A stretch of 64,000 bases of DNA from Pontiellaceae bacterium B1224 (GTDB taxonomy: Bacteria > Verrucomicrobiota > Kiritimatiellia > Kiritimatiellales > Pontiellaceae). The notes beneath the pieces are model-generated. The model was not told where the DNA came from and did not search any database. It saw only the letters and a list, made by a program, of their open reading frames with translations. The translations under genes and the position numbers were made by a program. This document shows positions 52,249-62,311 of the stretch, piece after piece (position 1 is the first letter of the stretch; each line of letters begins with the position of its first letter). Where the stretch lies: assembly GCA_029432815.1 (NCBI GenBank), contig JAROBA010000008.1, forward strand, positions 62,001 to 126,000, read 5' to 3'.

Positions 52249-53857
52249 CGTCCATCAGTTCGCAGAGAGCCTCCAATCCTTTCGGACCGGTATGGATGAC
52301 CGCATTGAAGTCCTTCGGATTTGAGGACTGATCGGCCAGAAAGACAAAGTCAAAACCGCCGGGATTCTGCGTGAGGTAGTAGCGCAGAATATCGTCAGCC
52401 GCGAGAATCCACAGGCCTTTCATCTCCACGAGCGAATAGTTGATGGTGCCTTTCTGATCGGTGATGCGATAGACCACTTCGGTGCAGCACTGATAGGCAT
52501 CGTTTTGGAAATCGAACTTAAAGTCGTAGGGGGCGCCGACATATTGCATTAATAAGATCAACTGGTTCAGGCGCTCCTCTGCACTGATTTTCGGGCGGAT
52601 GGCCACCAACCGGTTGATGTGGGTTTCGAGCAGTTTATCCAGAGAGTGGAGCACCACACCTTCAGCAACCGCCTCCACAATATTGATTTCATACCCGTCC
52701 TCTGTGGTAGTGGCAGTAACATGTTCAATCAACGCGTCGCCCTGTTGTTCGGATACCGCCTCTTTTTTCAGAACGGCATCAGTCAGTCCGGCCTTGCGGC
52801 GCTGTTCAACCGTTCCGATATAGGTGATGCCGTGCTTAAAGTTTCCGGGAAGAAATACATCCGACATGTAACCGGCTGTATAGGTCAGCAGAATGTCCCC
52901 CGGTTGAAGCATGGATTTAATCTCGTTCGTTTGCTGGTCGGAGAACGTGAGAATGTGCGCCGTTGGACTTTTCATTCGAGCAACATTTTTGAAGATGAAT
53001 CCGCGGGATGCGGTTGCGCTTTTGTCGTAGTCCGAGCCGATATCATTGCCAATCCTGGCAATCCGGCTGTGAGCGATTCGGTCTTTCAGTTCTGGATAGT
53101 GGCTATAGCGGGCATATAGCAGGTATTCCATCTGGATGTGCGCCGTGGCATGAAGTTCATCCATTTCGTCTATCAGCTTTCCATAAACCGGATCGGATGC
53201 CTTTACGCTGGAGAGGGTACTCGCCGGATTTGCGAGTTCTTTGGAAAACAGTGCCCAGGAAATGTCGAACTGCTCCAGGTTATCAATCGTGGTAACATTG
53301 TAGGCGACGGAATCATAAAAGCCGGCCGGAATTTCGTAGCTTGGATGGGCGCTGTTGAAGATTTTGATAAGCTCTTTCTTATCGTGATACAGGCTCACAA
53401 ATCGTGAGCTGTAGTAGGTGTGTTTCAGTGCTGCGTTCATGCCGACGATGGCGCCGCGGGTGTGCACCTCGATGTCGGGAGAGGTGTTTTGGCGATAGTA
53501 GTCGGCAATGTTCACCAGGCTGTCGAGGGCGTTCTGGAAGCGGAAAATCAGCAACTCAATTCTTTTATTTTCCACATCGCTGATATAGGGCGATTCCTGA
53601 AAGAGCAGGGTTTGTCGGAGGGCGGTGGTTTCGTCGGCAATTTGATCCAGTTCGAGGGTTAATGCCATTAGGCGCTGATAATCGTTCTGCACCTGAGTAA
53701 GGGAATATTTTTCGGAGGCAACGGGGCTTCCCGCTGGTGTAAATATCTCGATCCAGTTTTCGTCGGCTTCTTTATGTTTTGTGGTTGAGCAACTGGAAAA
53801 TAGTAAAATGGACGAGCCTGCGAAAATGATGAGCAATGCACGGAATAAATTTTTCAT
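52226..53857 (-). CDS. YiiX/YebB-like NlpC/P60-fold lipoprotein
   Basis: A 543-residue lipoprotein (signal 1-22, FSSC lipobox). Residues 25-310 are a helical, unassigned region. Residues 325-500 form a permuted papain-like NlpC/P60 (YiiX) domain: MLQPGDILLTYTAGYMSDVFLPGNFKHGITYIG supplies the histidine and AYQCCTEVVYR the cysteine. Such domains cleave peptidoglycan peptides or act on lipids or amides. It ends convergently inside ovoB's 3' end. The natural substrate is unknown. Confidence 0.82.
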   Translation of the reverse strand: MKNLFRALLIIFAGSSILLFSSCSTTKHKEADENWIEIFTPAGSPVASEKYSLTQVQNDYQRLMALTLELDQIADETTALRQTLLFQESPYISDVENKRIELLIFRFQNALDSLVNIADYYRQNTSPDIEVHTRGAIVGMNAALKHTYYSSRFVSLYHDKKELIKIFNSAHPSYEIPAGFYDSVAYNVTTIDNLEQFDISWALFSKELANPASTLSSVKASDPVYGKLIDEMDELHATAHIQMEYLLYARYSHYPELKDRIAHSRIARIGNDIGSDYDKSATASRGFIFKNVARMKSPTAHILTFSDQQTNEIKSMLQPGDILLTYTAGYMSDVFLPGNFKHGITYIGTVEQRRKAGLTDAVLKKEAVSEQQGDALIEHVTATTTEDGYEINIVEAVAEGVVLHSLDKLLETHINRLVAIRPKISAEERLNQLILLMQYVGAPYDFKFDFQNDAYQCCTEVVYRITDQKGTINYSLVEMKGLWILAADDILRYYLTQNPGGFDFVFLADQSSNPKDFNAVIHTGPKGLEALCELMDVKPPAQP

Positions 53858-53930
53858 AATGACCTCAAAATTAGTAATGGGGACAAGTGATACACAGCTT
53901 TGCCGGTTTTTAAAAGATGAGATGTCTGCT

Positions 53931-54764
53931 TTATCGCTTTTTCACGATGCTCAGACCGACTCCGCCGAGAATCAGAGCGCTGGCGATGATAAGACGTTGA
54001 CTAAGGTGTTCGCCCAGAAAAAGAATCCCGCCTATGGCGGCCAAAACCGGAATTAAGAGCTGCGCAATGGAGGCAGTCGTTGTGGACAGATTTCGCAGAG
54101 CCCGATACCAGATGACATAACCGAGGCCGGAGGTGAAGCCGCCGGACAGTAGCGCAATCCACACCCCGCGGTGCGAAATTTCCAATGATTGGAAACCGAC
54201 TGCAACGACGATCAAAACCAATAGCGATGCGTACGTGAAATTGGTGGCCGTCATCGAGATCGGTGATTTTGCCCCGCGTCCACGGATGGAGTAGATTCCC
54301 CATGCGGTTCCGGAAACGAGCATTAACGCCGCTCCGGCCGGGTCGGGGGCGGCCATGCCGGGCGATAGCAGATAGACGAGTCCGGCCAACGCAATCAGCA
54401 TGCCCATCCATTTAAACAAATTGATCTGCTCGCCGCGGAAGAGTGCCCAGCCCAGCATGCTGACCTGAACGGCCCCGACCAGAATCAGCGTTCCGGTTCC
54501 GGCCGAAATTGTCACATATCCAAACGAAAATGCCAGGGCATAGCCGAAAAGAGCCAGACCGGAAATCCAAACCCGTTTTTGCTTCGCCTGCGGTTTTTCA
54601 TGAAAGAGAATGCGGGAGATCGGGACTAAAACGAGCATGCCGCCGAACAGCCGGAAGGCCGTGAACGAAAGTGGATCGATGGTTCCTTCCGCCAAGGCAA
54701 GCCGGGCCAGCAGGGAATTGGCTGCGAAGGCGATCAGAGAAAGGATAGTAAGAAAAATCGTCAT
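53931..54764 (-). CDS. EamA/DMT family transporter
   Basis: A 277-residue drug/metabolite transporter with ten membrane helices and two EamA repeats (FAANSLLARLALAEG...FTAFRLFGGMLVL; VSGTAWGIYSIRGRG...FTSGLGYVIWYRAL). I chose ATG 54762-54764, which puts helix 1 at the N-terminus; the longer frame begins inside the divergent photolyase leader. Substrate not predictable. Confidence 0.85.
   Translation of the reverse strand: MTIFLTILSLIAFAANSLLARLALAEGTIDPLSFTAFRLFGGMLVLVPISRILFHEKPQAKQKRVWISGLALFGYALAFSFGYVTISAGTGTLILVGAVQVSMLGWALFRGEQINLFKWMGMLIALAGLVYLLSPGMAAPDPAGAALMLVSGTAWGIYSIRGRGAKSPISMTATNFTYASLLVLIVVAVGFQSLEISHRGVWIALLSGGFTSGLGYVIWYRALRNLSTTTASIAQLLIPVLAAIGGILFLGEHLSQRLIIASALILGGVGLSIVKKR
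54180..54194. repeat. Dispersed palindrome, exact copy (centre TGA)
   Basis: TTCCAA-TGA-TTGGAA in the EamA transporter gene, encoding FQSLE in a loop. Confidence 0.95.
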
Positions 54765-54885
54765 AGGCTTTACTGCAAAAAAGCCTAGCATGCCTTCCAG
54801 AGTCTGGAAGAATAAAGCGGATAAAACAGAGCGTAAGGAATGGGCCTGCAAAACGAACATCCCCTACAAAAATAGCGAGGCGATT

Positions 54886-56313
54886 TTGAAAATAAGCATA
54901 CATTGGTTCAGGAATGACTTGAGGCTGACGGATAATCCGGCCCTGATTCAGGCTGCCGAAGCTGGTATTGTTCTGCCCGTTTTTATTTGGGATGCCGAAT
55001 GTGCCGCAGAGCTGGGGCCCGGAGGCGCTTCCCGATGGTGGCTCCATCATTCGCTGGTTCAGCTGAATGATTCGCTGGGCGGAGCACTGAATATCTATTG
55101 CGGAAATCCGCAGGATGTTCTGGCAACGTTGGCTAAGGAGCATGCGGTCGATCAGGTCTGTTGGAATCACAGTTACGAACCTCAGAGCCCTCAGAGAGAC
55201 GAGGCGGTTGCTGAGGAAATGCGCTCGAGCGGCCGGGATGTGCAGACGTTTAACGGCTCTTTGTTATGGGATCCTGAAGAAGTTCTGAAGGCCGATGGCA
55301 CGCCCTACAAAGTGTTCACTCCGTTTTATAAACGCGGCTGCCTGAATGCGATGCCGCCGCGGAAACCACAGAAGGCCCAGCGAGTGCGTTATCAGAAGGC
55401 GTCAGATTCTTTGTCGGTTGATGATCTGGGATTGCTTCCGAAAATTGCGTGGGATGCCGAATTTTCCAACCATTGGAAACCCGGGGAGGCCGGAGCTCTA
55501 CAGGCGCTTCGACATTTTTTGGCAGAGGGCATCGGCGATTATAAAGACGGACGCAATTTTCCTGCGAAAAAAAAGACATCGCGTTTATCGCCGCATTTAC
55601 ACTGGGGCGAAATTTCGGTGAATCAGGTTTGGTATGCGGCGCGGGAATTTCTGCCATCGGAGCAGGTGGATGTTTTCTGCAGCGAGCTGGGGTGGCGGGA
55701 GTTTTCTGCCTGCCTGCTGTTTCATTTTCCGAATTTACCTTCGGAAAATCTGAACCGTCAATTTGATGCCTTTCCCTGGGAGCATAACGAAGCGTGGCTG
55801 CTTGCCTGGCAAAAAGGGCAGACCGGTATTCCACTGGTGGATGCGGGCATGCGTGAGTTGTGGCGGACGGGTTTTATGCATAATCGCGTCCGTATGGTTG
55901 CGGCGTCGTTCCTGGTGAAAAATCTGCTGATTCACTGGCATCACGGCGCAGACTGGTTTCGGGACACGCTGGTGGATGCGGATCTTGCGAATAACAGCGC
56001 GAGCTGGCAGTGGGTGGCGGGCTGCGGAGCCGATGCCGCGCCGTATTTCCGAATCTTCAATCCCGTAACGCAGGGAAAGAAATTTGATCCGGCGGGCGAG
56101 TATATTCGAACCAATGTTCCAGAGCTTGGAAACCTGCCGAATAAATATCTCTTCAGTCCATGGGAAGCGCCGGAGGCAGTGCTTGGTGAAGCGGGCGTGG
56201 AGCTGGGGAAAACCTATCCGAAGCCGATCGTTGATTTGAAAGAGTCTCGCCAGCATGCGTTGGCGGCGTATGCCATGCTTAAAGCCCGCGATACATCCAG
56301 CGAACCATGCTGA
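54886..56313 (+). CDS. phr: Deoxyribodipyrimidine photolyase (class I/cryptochrome family)
   Basis: A 475-residue FAD photolyase repairing cyclobutane pyrimidine dimers with light. N-terminal antenna domain (ISIHWFRNDLRLTDNPAL, GGASRWWLHHSL), FAD domain with SRLSPHLHWGEIS, LGWREF, TGIPLVDAGMRELW, TGFMHNRVRMVAASFL, and ADLANNSASWQWVAGCGADAAPYFRIFNP. The start is a TTG (54886) six bases after GAGG; no ATG lies between it and the conserved KISIHWFRNDLRL. It overlaps the HEAT gene by 35 bp at its end. A near palindrome (54795) separates it from the divergent transporter. Confidence 0.93.
   Translation: MKISIHWFRNDLRLTDNPALIQAAEAGIVLPVFIWDAECAAELGPGGASRWWLHHSLVQLNDSLGGALNIYCGNPQDVLATLAKEHAVDQVCWNHSYEPQSPQRDEAVAEEMRSSGRDVQTFNGSLLWDPEEVLKADGTPYKVFTPFYKRGCLNAMPPRKPQKAQRVRYQKASDSLSVDDLGLLPKIAWDAEFSNHWKPGEAGALQALRHFLAEGIGDYKDGRNFPAKKKTSRLSPHLHWGEISVNQVWYAAREFLPSEQVDVFCSELGWREFSACLLFHFPNLPSENLNRQFDAFPWEHNEAWLLAWQKGQTGIPLVDAGMRELWRTGFMHNRVRMVAASFLVKNLLIHWHHGADWFRDTLVDADLANNSASWQWVAGCGADAAPYFRIFNPVTQGKKFDPAGEYIRTNVPELGNLPNKYLFSPWEAPEAVLGEAGVELGKTYPKPIVDLKESRQHALAAYAMLKARDTSSEPC
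55464..55478. repeat. Dispersed palindrome, exact copy (centre CCA)
   Basis: TTCCAA-CCA-TTGGAA in the photolyase gene, encoding SNHWK in the variable inter-domain segment. Confidence 0.95.
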
Positions 56314-56668
56314 ATCCGTTGATCTGTTTAATAGCTTTTTCAACGCTGTACTGAACAATGTAGGCGGTGGAATCGTAGGGCGGTTCCTGCACTTCGTTCG
56401 TATTCAGCTTCGTCAGGATGGGAAGGGCGCGATCGCTGCCGAGCTGGCCCAGCGCCCAGATGGCGCTGTTACGTTTTTCAAAGGGAGCATTTTCATCTTC
56501 CACCAATGCAATCAGGGCTCCGACCGCATCGCCGCCATAGCTGGCCTGTGCTTCAGAGCTGTATTGTTTCACCCCGTTATAAATCAGACGTGCTCCGACA
56601 CCATAAAGCACAATCACCGTGATGATGGTAATGATGATGGCCGTTTCAAGTTTAGGCTTTTTGATCAT
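56279..56668 (-). CDS. Membrane-anchored HEAT-repeat protein
   Basis: A 129-residue protein with one N-terminal membrane helix (about 8-30) and a short HEAT/PBS-type repeat pair (AVGALIALVEDENAPFEKRNSAIWALGQLGSDRALPILTKL, then a second helical pair near 100). Such repeats mediate protein-protein contacts. The gene follows the PDZ-protein gene on the same strand, 56 bp apart, with an exact palindrome between them. Confidence 0.75.
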   Translation of the reverse strand: MIKKPKLETAIIITIITVIVLYGVGARLIYNGVKQYSSEAQASYGGDAVGALIALVEDENAPFEKRNSAIWALGQLGSDRALPILTKLNTNEVQEPPYDSTAYIVQYSVEKAIKQINGFSMVRWMYRGL

Positions 56669-56690
56669 AATTCATGCAACCTAGCATGTT

Positions 56691-56705
56691 TTCCAATGCT
56701 TGGAA
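56691..56705. repeat. Dispersed palindrome, exact copy (centre TGC)
   Basis: TTCCAA-TGC-TTGGAA, intergenic, 19 bases 3' of the PDZ gene stop. Pairing extends two bases each side (TTTTCCAA/TTGGAAAA), so it can also form a hairpin. Confidence 0.95.
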
Positions 56706-56723
56706 AAGGTGGAGCAGCATAAA

Positions 56724-57554
56724 TCAGAATTGCGGTTCCATCACAATTAAAGAGCGCTGCACCGGAACGTCGAAGGAATACCAGACCCCGTCCGGGGTAA
56801 CCCGTTCTATCATCAGCTGTACTTCAGTGCCCGGTTCGCCGCGCAGCACCTGCGCCACTTTCTGGAGCGGCCAGTCTTTGAAATAAACCTGCGAACCATC
56901 TGGGTTAACCATGCCGGAAATATAATCGCCAGCTTCCACCATGCCGGTCGATTCCACGGCACTGAGGATGGTGGTTTTTCGAATATAAGGAAGGCCGGTT
57001 TCATCGGTGTCGATGCGGGCACCGATTCCGGTCAGCGCATTCTGGTTGATGGCATTCAGAGCGGCGCGTTGTTCATCAGGATCGGTCAGCGTGGCGGCCC
57101 ATTCCAGTGTGGCCACCGTGTCCACCCGAACGTAGCGGGCAATTGACTGGATCAGGTCAAGCCGCCGATCCGGATTCTGTTCACGGTCAAGTTGGTTCAA
57201 CTTTCGGTCAAAATTACGGGCCATCTTATCCCAATAGCGGTCCATTGCCTGCTGCCGCCGCTCTTCCTTCGTAAGCTGTGGTTTTGGGGCGACCGGTTCT
57301 GGTTGGGGCACTGTGGGAGCCATGACAACGGGTTCAGGCTCTGGCTCCGGTTCCTTTTTTACAACAACCGAAGCGGGCGTAGTTTTAATGACTATTTCGG
57401 GTTCAGGAAGGGGTGTTTCATCAGGCGGTAGATTTACAGCCGGTTCCGTAGGGAGGCTCGCGCTTTCTACAGGTGGCGTGCGCTGTGTATACACCACGGC
57501 ACCGATTCCAAGAACCGCAACCAGACCAAGCGTGCTGATGGTGTGTTTTTTCAT
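56724..57554 (-). CDS. Membrane-anchored proline-rich protein with PDZ-like domain
   Basis: A 276-residue protein: N-terminal membrane helix (about 6-22), a Pro/Glu-rich spacer (about 30-90, PEPEPEPVV), a charged helical segment (95-150) and a C-terminal PDZ-like fold (about 200-276, GDYISGMVNPDGSQVYFKDW...VLRGEPGTEVQLMIERV). No protease domain is present, so it may recruit peptide partners at the inner membrane. An alternative GTG start at 57569 would add five residues; neither start has a good ribosome site. Confidence 0.75.
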   Translation of the reverse strand: MKKHTISTLGLVAVLGIGAVVYTQRTPPVESASLPTEPAVNLPPDETPLPEPEIVIKTTPASVVVKKEPEPEPEPVVMAPTVPQPEPVAPKPQLTKEERRQQAMDRYWDKMARNFDRKLNQLDREQNPDRRLDLIQSIARYVRVDTVATLEWAATLTDPDEQRAALNAINQNALTGIGARIDTDETGLPYIRKTTILSAVESTGMVEAGDYISGMVNPDGSQVYFKDWPLQKVAQVLRGEPGTEVQLMIERVTPDGVWYSFDVPVQRSLIVMEPQF

Positions 57555-57804
57555 CGTCAAGGTGTGCACTGTCTCTTGTTCATGCCTATGTGCAACGGAA
57601 GGAACCTACCAATAAAACGGTCTGATTTGAAGCTCGAACTTTTTTACATTATGGTCTGAATTTTCATTTGGGTGCGCTGATAGCCATCATATTGTTGAAT
57701 AGAACGTGCTTATTATCCTGCGGAAAACATATTTCAACCGGATTTCAAGGTGCTCACAAGGAACTTCGTGTTTATACTGTTCACGTTCTCTGAGGATCGG
57801 AATT

Positions 57805-58353
57805 ATGAAAATTAAAACCATGGAAGATGCCCGCCGTTTTGTTCAAACTGTAAAGGTCTGTACCATCTTCCCTTCGGAAAAGACGGAGCTGACCTCGTTG
57901 TATGAACAGGTCGACCTGCCTGAAAAGCAGCCCGGTGAATCGGGGTGGGGGCAACGGATGGAAGCGGTCTGGCCCTGGAAAAATCAGTTGCCGGCCGCGT
58001 ATCCGAACGAAATCTACTATGGAAAAATAAAGGGCGGCTTCGCGGTCCTGATGGATATGGCGTATCTGGAGAAAACGCATTTTAAATCGGCATACCGGCC
58101 GGTTGCTTCTTTGAATTCGCTGGCACAGCAGACCTTCGAGCGAATCCGCGTGGAACCATGGACCACCACCGAATTACGACAGGAGATGGTTCAGCTAACG
58201 GGTTGTTCAAAAAGTCAGTTCGATACCGCACTTAAGAATCTCCAGATTTCTCTGAACATTGTTCGCGATTGCGAGGCCGAGCAGGATACCTGGCTTCCCT
58301 TTTGGGAGGTCTATTCCGAAGTTTGGAATAAATATGTTAAAGAAGAGTCATAA
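57805..58353 (+). CDS. AlkZ-related winged-helix protein
   Basis: A 182-residue protein resembling the short AlkZ-related proteins: MEDARRFVQTVKVCTIFP, a VWPWKNQLPAAYPNEIYYGKIKGGFAVLMDMAYLEK block and a helical C-terminus with a helix-turn-helix look (TTTELRQEMVQLTGCSKSQFDTALKNLQ). AlkZ itself is a DNA glycosylase; the catalytic QxQ-type motif is not visible here, so a DNA-binding role without glycosylase activity is possible. ATG 57805 follows GAGGATCGGAATT. A near palindrome overlaps its 3' end (58314). Confidence 0.65.
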   Translation: MKIKTMEDARRFVQTVKVCTIFPSEKTELTSLYEQVDLPEKQPGESGWGQRMEAVWPWKNQLPAAYPNEIYYGKIKGGFAVLMDMAYLEKTHFKSAYRPVASLNSLAQQTFERIRVEPWTTTELRQEMVQLTGCSKSQFDTALKNLQISLNIVRDCEAEQDTWLPFWEVYSEVWNKYVKEES

Positions 58354-58370
58354 CCCCGGGAATGCCGGGA

Positions 58371-59210
58371 CTAAAATCCGCGGGCGTTGTTGGCGCTGCG
58401 ACGCGCCCGCTGCTGCTTGGGTTGCGGCGGCTTTTCCAGATAGAGACCGTACCATTCCTCTCCGAGGCCCGCGTTGGAGAAACTTTTTGGTTTGTCGTTC
58501 GAGAGGCGTTCCCAGTTGTGCGTAAAGGTAGGGTTGCTCGTGGCATCTTTTGCTTTGGTTAAAAGTTCGCGTGCTTTATCGAACTCGCCTTCTTTAACCA
58601 GAATCCAGGTCATGACGCCATAGAGCAGGGTACCGCGATCGCTTCGGAACCATTTAATGTGACGTTTGAACGTTTTTTCTACCCCGGGGATATCCTTGTT
58701 TTTATACTGCCGCGCCATTTTCATGGCCACCGGCATCGGCTCCATCAGCATCGGTCCCGTGAAAATTCCGCCTTTAGCCAGAATGGCATCCACCTGATCA
58801 AACTCTTTGAGCTGATAAAGAAACTGCAGCCGCATGGTGGCAATCTGACGGCCCATCAGCATCGACCATTTTTTAAAGGGTTCGAGTCGTTTAGTGAATT
58901 CCAGACCTTCTTTGTAGATAACCTGCTGATCCGCCTCAAGCTGGCGCTGGATCAGTTTAATATTACCCCCGGGTTTACTCTGGAATTGCTGAATTTTGCG
59001 GTTCATCCGTTGCTGCCCGGCCAGCATTTTATCCTGAAGTTCTTTCTGAACCTTCGCCACTTTCTTGCGGACCAGAAAACCGACGAGATAAAAGGCGGCA
59101 ATGAAGCCGACAATTCCGAAAAAGATCGATGTCGGTTTGTTAACACCTGCCGCCGGTAAGCCGACAAACAGTGAGACTGAAACTATTATTGAAATGATTA
59201 GTGAAAGCAT
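58371..59210 (-). CDS. Inner-membrane protein with TPR-like cytosolic part, function unknown
   Basis: A 279-residue protein with two N-terminal membrane helices (2-20 and 28-47), a basic coiled coil (48-95, KVAKVQKELQDKMLAGQQRMNRKIQQF) and helical pairs resembling TPRs (about 130-240, FLYQLKEFDQVDAILAKG; EGEFDKARELLTKAKDA). The tail is Lys/Arg-rich. I chose ATG 59208-59210 after AGAGGAT; it places the hydrophobic helix at the very start. Confidence 0.7.
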   Translation of the reverse strand: MLSLIISIIVSVSLFVGLPAAGVNKPTSIFFGIVGFIAAFYLVGFLVRKKVAKVQKELQDKMLAGQQRMNRKIQQFQSKPGGNIKLIQRQLEADQQVIYKEGLEFTKRLEPFKKWSMLMGRQIATMRLQFLYQLKEFDQVDAILAKGGIFTGPMLMEPMPVAMKMARQYKNKDIPGVEKTFKRHIKWFRSDRGTLLYGVMTWILVKEGEFDKARELLTKAKDATSNPTFTHNWERLSNDKPKSFSNAGLGEEWYGLYLEKPPQPKQQRARRSANNARGF

Positions 59211-59379
59211 ATCCTCTGACCCTGTTTGATTAAAAATAAATCTGTTACGTACGAAAAATGTCATCTAACGCGTAAAGCGGATGAACATAGCAGGATTCCC
59301 ATGAATATGTCACGACTGAGAATTCCTTAGTTTTTAGGCGAGTTGCTGCACGTAAACCGGCCCGCAGGGTCTTTTTGGT

Positions 59380-60408
59380 TTACGGTTCCAGCGGAGGCCA
59401 TTTTCCCGTGCTGGAAATGTAGGACTCAATGGCCTGGCTTTTATAATTCATGCCGTTGTAGCGATCCCGCACGCTGGAATGAACGGTGGTCGGCATTACA
59501 TTCGGAGAGTCTATATAGCGCTTGAAATCGCCCAAAAGTTTAAACATGCCTTTGTATTCGTTATGCTGTTTCGCACACGGATTCAGCTGAATGGATTTCA
59601 TATAGGGCTCAAACGTAAGGTCATGCTTTTCGGCTTCCCTGAGCATCCACATAAACGGAATATCAGCCAGCAACGTGCCATCGGAATCCGGGCGGTAGCC
59701 CCCGCCGACATCGGCATGCACCCCCGCAAACCAGACCTGTTTCAGATCCACGCCTACTTTGGGGTCCCACATGGTTGGTTTAAAATCATCCCTCAGCTCA
59801 TCCAGCGCCAGCGCATGGCGCACCACGGTCATATTGCTACCGAGTTTACGATCATAAAACAGATGCTTGTTTTTAATTAATCCGAAAATGGTAATCGGCA
59901 GTCCCAGCGCACCCACCGTATCCCAGGCACCGACAAATTTAATTTTCACCTCCTGCTGAACCGCATAGTTTTTCCGCCATTCATGGGAGTATGCGCAGCT
60001 CGGCGAATATTTTTTGGTTTTATAGAGATCGAATGCGTCTTCAACCATGCCTCCCAGCTCACCGCGCAGAATGCTGCAGTTATTCAGCATCCCGCAAAGG
60101 CTGCGGATGGTGTAGGCACCCCGGCTGAAACCGAACAGGTAGATTTCATCGTTCGGTTCATAGTTGTGCACCAGAAAACGGTAGCCATCCATCACGTTTT
60201 TTTCGAGGCCTTCCCCTAAGCTTCCGCCGCTGACCTTGTCGTGATACGACCCGATGCCCCAGTCATAAAAGACCACCTGCTTAACCCCGTCAGCATCATG
60301 CGGGGCAATACCGCGCGCAAACCGAAGCACATTGGTGACGCAATCATTTTTGCCAATTCGTTCGGGCCGATTCCAGGTTCCATCTGCACAGATCACGATG
60401 CGTTTCAT
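59380..60408 (-). CDS. DUF2235 alpha/beta-hydrolase (Tle1-like)
   Basis: A 342-residue DUF2235 protein. It begins KRIVICADGTWNRP (family CDGTWN), has the nucleophile elbow GFSRGAYT near residue 98, the aspartate strand KFVGAWDTVGALG and the histidine block WFAGVHADVGGGY. Characterised relatives are phospholipases delivered by type VI secretion (Tle1), but no secretion genes are nearby, so a cytosolic lipase/esterase role is equally possible. GGAGGTATAAG precedes the ATG. Confidence 0.86.
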   Translation of the reverse strand: MKRIVICADGTWNRPERIGKNDCVTNVLRFARGIAPHDADGVKQVVFYDWGIGSYHDKVSGGSLGEGLEKNVMDGYRFLVHNYEPNDEIYLFGFSRGAYTIRSLCGMLNNCSILRGELGGMVEDAFDLYKTKKYSPSCAYSHEWRKNYAVQQEVKIKFVGAWDTVGALGLPITIFGLIKNKHLFYDRKLGSNMTVVRHALALDELRDDFKPTMWDPKVGVDLKQVWFAGVHADVGGGYRPDSDGTLLADIPFMWMLREAEKHDLTFEPYMKSIQLNPCAKQHNEYKGMFKLLGDFKRYIDSPNVMPTTVHSSVRDRYNGMNYKSQAIESYISSTGKWPPLEP

Positions 60409-60465
60409 CTTATACCTCCGGGGTTAATGCGTTCGCTGTTATGACTAGGTGTAGATAAGAAAACT

Positions 60466-62085
60466 TTATTTTCCCTTCAGAATATCGGCGAAGAAGTCGT
60501 TTCCTTTGTCGTCGACAATGATGACGGCGGGGAAATCGACCACTTCAATTTTGCGGACGGCTTCCATGCCGAGCTCTTCCATATCGACGACTTCGACCAG
60601 CTTGATGTTTTTCTCGGCGAGCAGGGCGGCCGGACCACCGACGGAGCCGAGGTAGAAGCCGCCGTGTTTGGCGCAGGAATCGGTGACGTTTTGGCCGCGG
60701 TTGCCTTTGGCGAGCATGATCATGGAGCCGCGCTTTGCCTGGAAGGGTTCAACATAGGGGTCCATGCGCTGGGCGGTGGTCGGGCCGAACGAACCGGAGG
60801 GTTTGCCTTCGGGGCATTTAGCCGGGCCGGCATAGTAGATGGGGTGGTTTTTAAAGTAATCGGGCATGGGCTCGCCGCGATCGAGCATTTCCTGAATTTT
60901 GGCGTGAGCAATATCGCGGGCAACAATGAGGGTTCCGTTGAGGCGCAGGCGTGTGCAGACGGGATATTGGGAAAGGTCGGCCAGCACTTCATCCATCGGG
61001 CGGTTGAGATCGATGACCGGCGCTTCGTCTTTAAGTTTCCCAAGGTTGGAAGGCGCATATTTTGCGGGATCGTGTTCGAGCTGTTCAAGGAAGACGCCGT
61101 CTTTGGTAATCTTGGCTTTAATATTCCGGTCGGCCGAGCAGGAGACGCCAAGGCCGACGGGGCAGGAGGCGGCATGGCGCGGCATGCGGATGACGCGGAC
61201 ATCGTGGCAGAAATATTTTCCACCGAACTGCGCGCCGATTTTAGAGTCTTGGCTCATTTTTAGAATTTTCGCTTCCCACTCCAGGTCGCGGAAGGCGCGG
61301 CCGGTTGCATCTCCAGAGGTTGGAAGATCGTCGAGCTCGCCGATGGAGGCGAGTTTGACATATTTCATGGTGGCTTCCGCAGAGGTGCCGCCGATGACGA
61401 CTGCAAAGTGATAGGGCGGGCAGGCGGCTGTGCCGATATTGAAGAGTTCAGCCTTCAGGAATTCGGTCAGGTTTTCTTCGGTGAGCAACGATTTTGTTTT
61501 CTGGAATAAATACGATTTATTGGCGGATCCGCCGCCTTTGGCAACAAAGGTCAGATGCATTTCAGCGCCTTTGCCGGAATAGAGGTCAATTTGCGCCGGC
61601 AGGTTGTTGGCGGTATTTTTCTCGGAAAACATATCGAGCGGGGCAATCTGGGAATAGCGCAGGTTAAAGTCCTGGAAGGCGCGGTAGATACCTTTCGAAA
61701 AGGCTTCTTTTTCATCGAAGTCGATCCAGACCTGAGCACCTTTGGTGCCCGTGACAATGGCGGTGCCGGTGTCCTGACAGGTCGGAAGTTCACCGTAGGC
61801 GGCAATGATGGAGTTTTCCAGAAAAGCGCGGGCAACGAAGATATCGTTCTCGCTTGCTTCGGGATCGTCGAGGATTTTTGCGACCTGCTTCATGTGGGCG
61901 GGGCGCAGGAAAAAGGAGACGTCGTGAAAGGCTGCATAGGCCAGTTGCTCAAGGGCTTCGGGGTCCACAACAAGAACTTCTTTGCCGTTGAAGGTTTCGG
62001 TGCTTACACCGTCTGTGCTTAAGAGTCGGTAGGTGGTTTGATCATCATTATGCTGGACGGTGGGCGTGTAGGAATAGTCTGCCAT
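60466..62085 (-). CDS. fum: Class I fumarate hydratase (FumA/FumB type)
   Basis: A 539-residue oxygen-sensitive fumarase that interconverts fumarate and malate with a [4Fe-4S] cluster. The three cluster cysteines are visible: C103 (LPTCQDTGT), C222 ([10 protein letters not shown]) and C316 (GVSCSADRN), close to 105, 224 and 318 in E. coli FumA. The C-terminal domain has [18 protein letters not shown] and [14 protein letters not shown]. The single-chain form suggests an anaerobic or facultative lifestyle, in contrast to the O2-using OvoA nearby. Confidence 0.94.
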   Translation of the reverse strand: MADYSYTPTVQHNDDQTTYRLLSTDGVSTETFNGKEVLVVDPEALEQLAYAAFHDVSFFLRPAHMKQVAKILDDPEASENDIFVARAFLENSIIAAYGELPTCQDTGTAIVTGTKGAQVWIDFDEKEAFSKGIYRAFQDFNLRYSQIAPLDMFSEKNTANNLPAQIDLYSGKGAEMHLTFVAKGGGSANKSYLFQKTKSLLTEENLTEFLKAELFNIGTAACPPYHFAVVIGGTSAEATMKYVKLASIGELDDLPTSGDATGRAFRDLEWEAKILKMSQDSKIGAQFGGKYFCHDVRVIRMPRHAASCPVGLGVSCSADRNIKAKITKDGVFLEQLEHDPAKYAPSNLGKLKDEAPVIDLNRPMDEVLADLSQYPVCTRLRLNGTLIVARDIAHAKIQEMLDRGEPMPDYFKNHPIYYAGPAKCPEGKPSGSFGPTTAQRMDPYVEPFQAKRGSMIMLAKGNRGQNVTDSCAKHGGFYLGSVGGPAALLAEKNIKLVEVVDMEELGMEAVRKIEVVDFPAVIIVDDKGNDFFADILKGK

Positions 62086-62311
62086 GGTGTCTCTCCGGTT
62101 GCTTTCTTGAGTGTGTGTAAATTATTTATCACAGGGCGGGGGAGATATCATAGATGAATTTAGTCCGATTTGTTTCCAAGGGTTGGAGTTTTTTTTCAGC
62201 ACCTGCAGTTTTACTAAGGTTTTTTGATATTTATCGACTTTGTTAATGCTTGCTACCCATAGACCTTTATTTATAATCCTGCGCTTTAATCATCATTAAG
62301 GAGAGAAATAG

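Noticed and set aside
59380-60408. Type VI secretion effector
   Set aside because: The DUF2235 domain is shared with Tle1 effectors, but no VgrG, Hcp, PAAR or immunity gene is adjacent.
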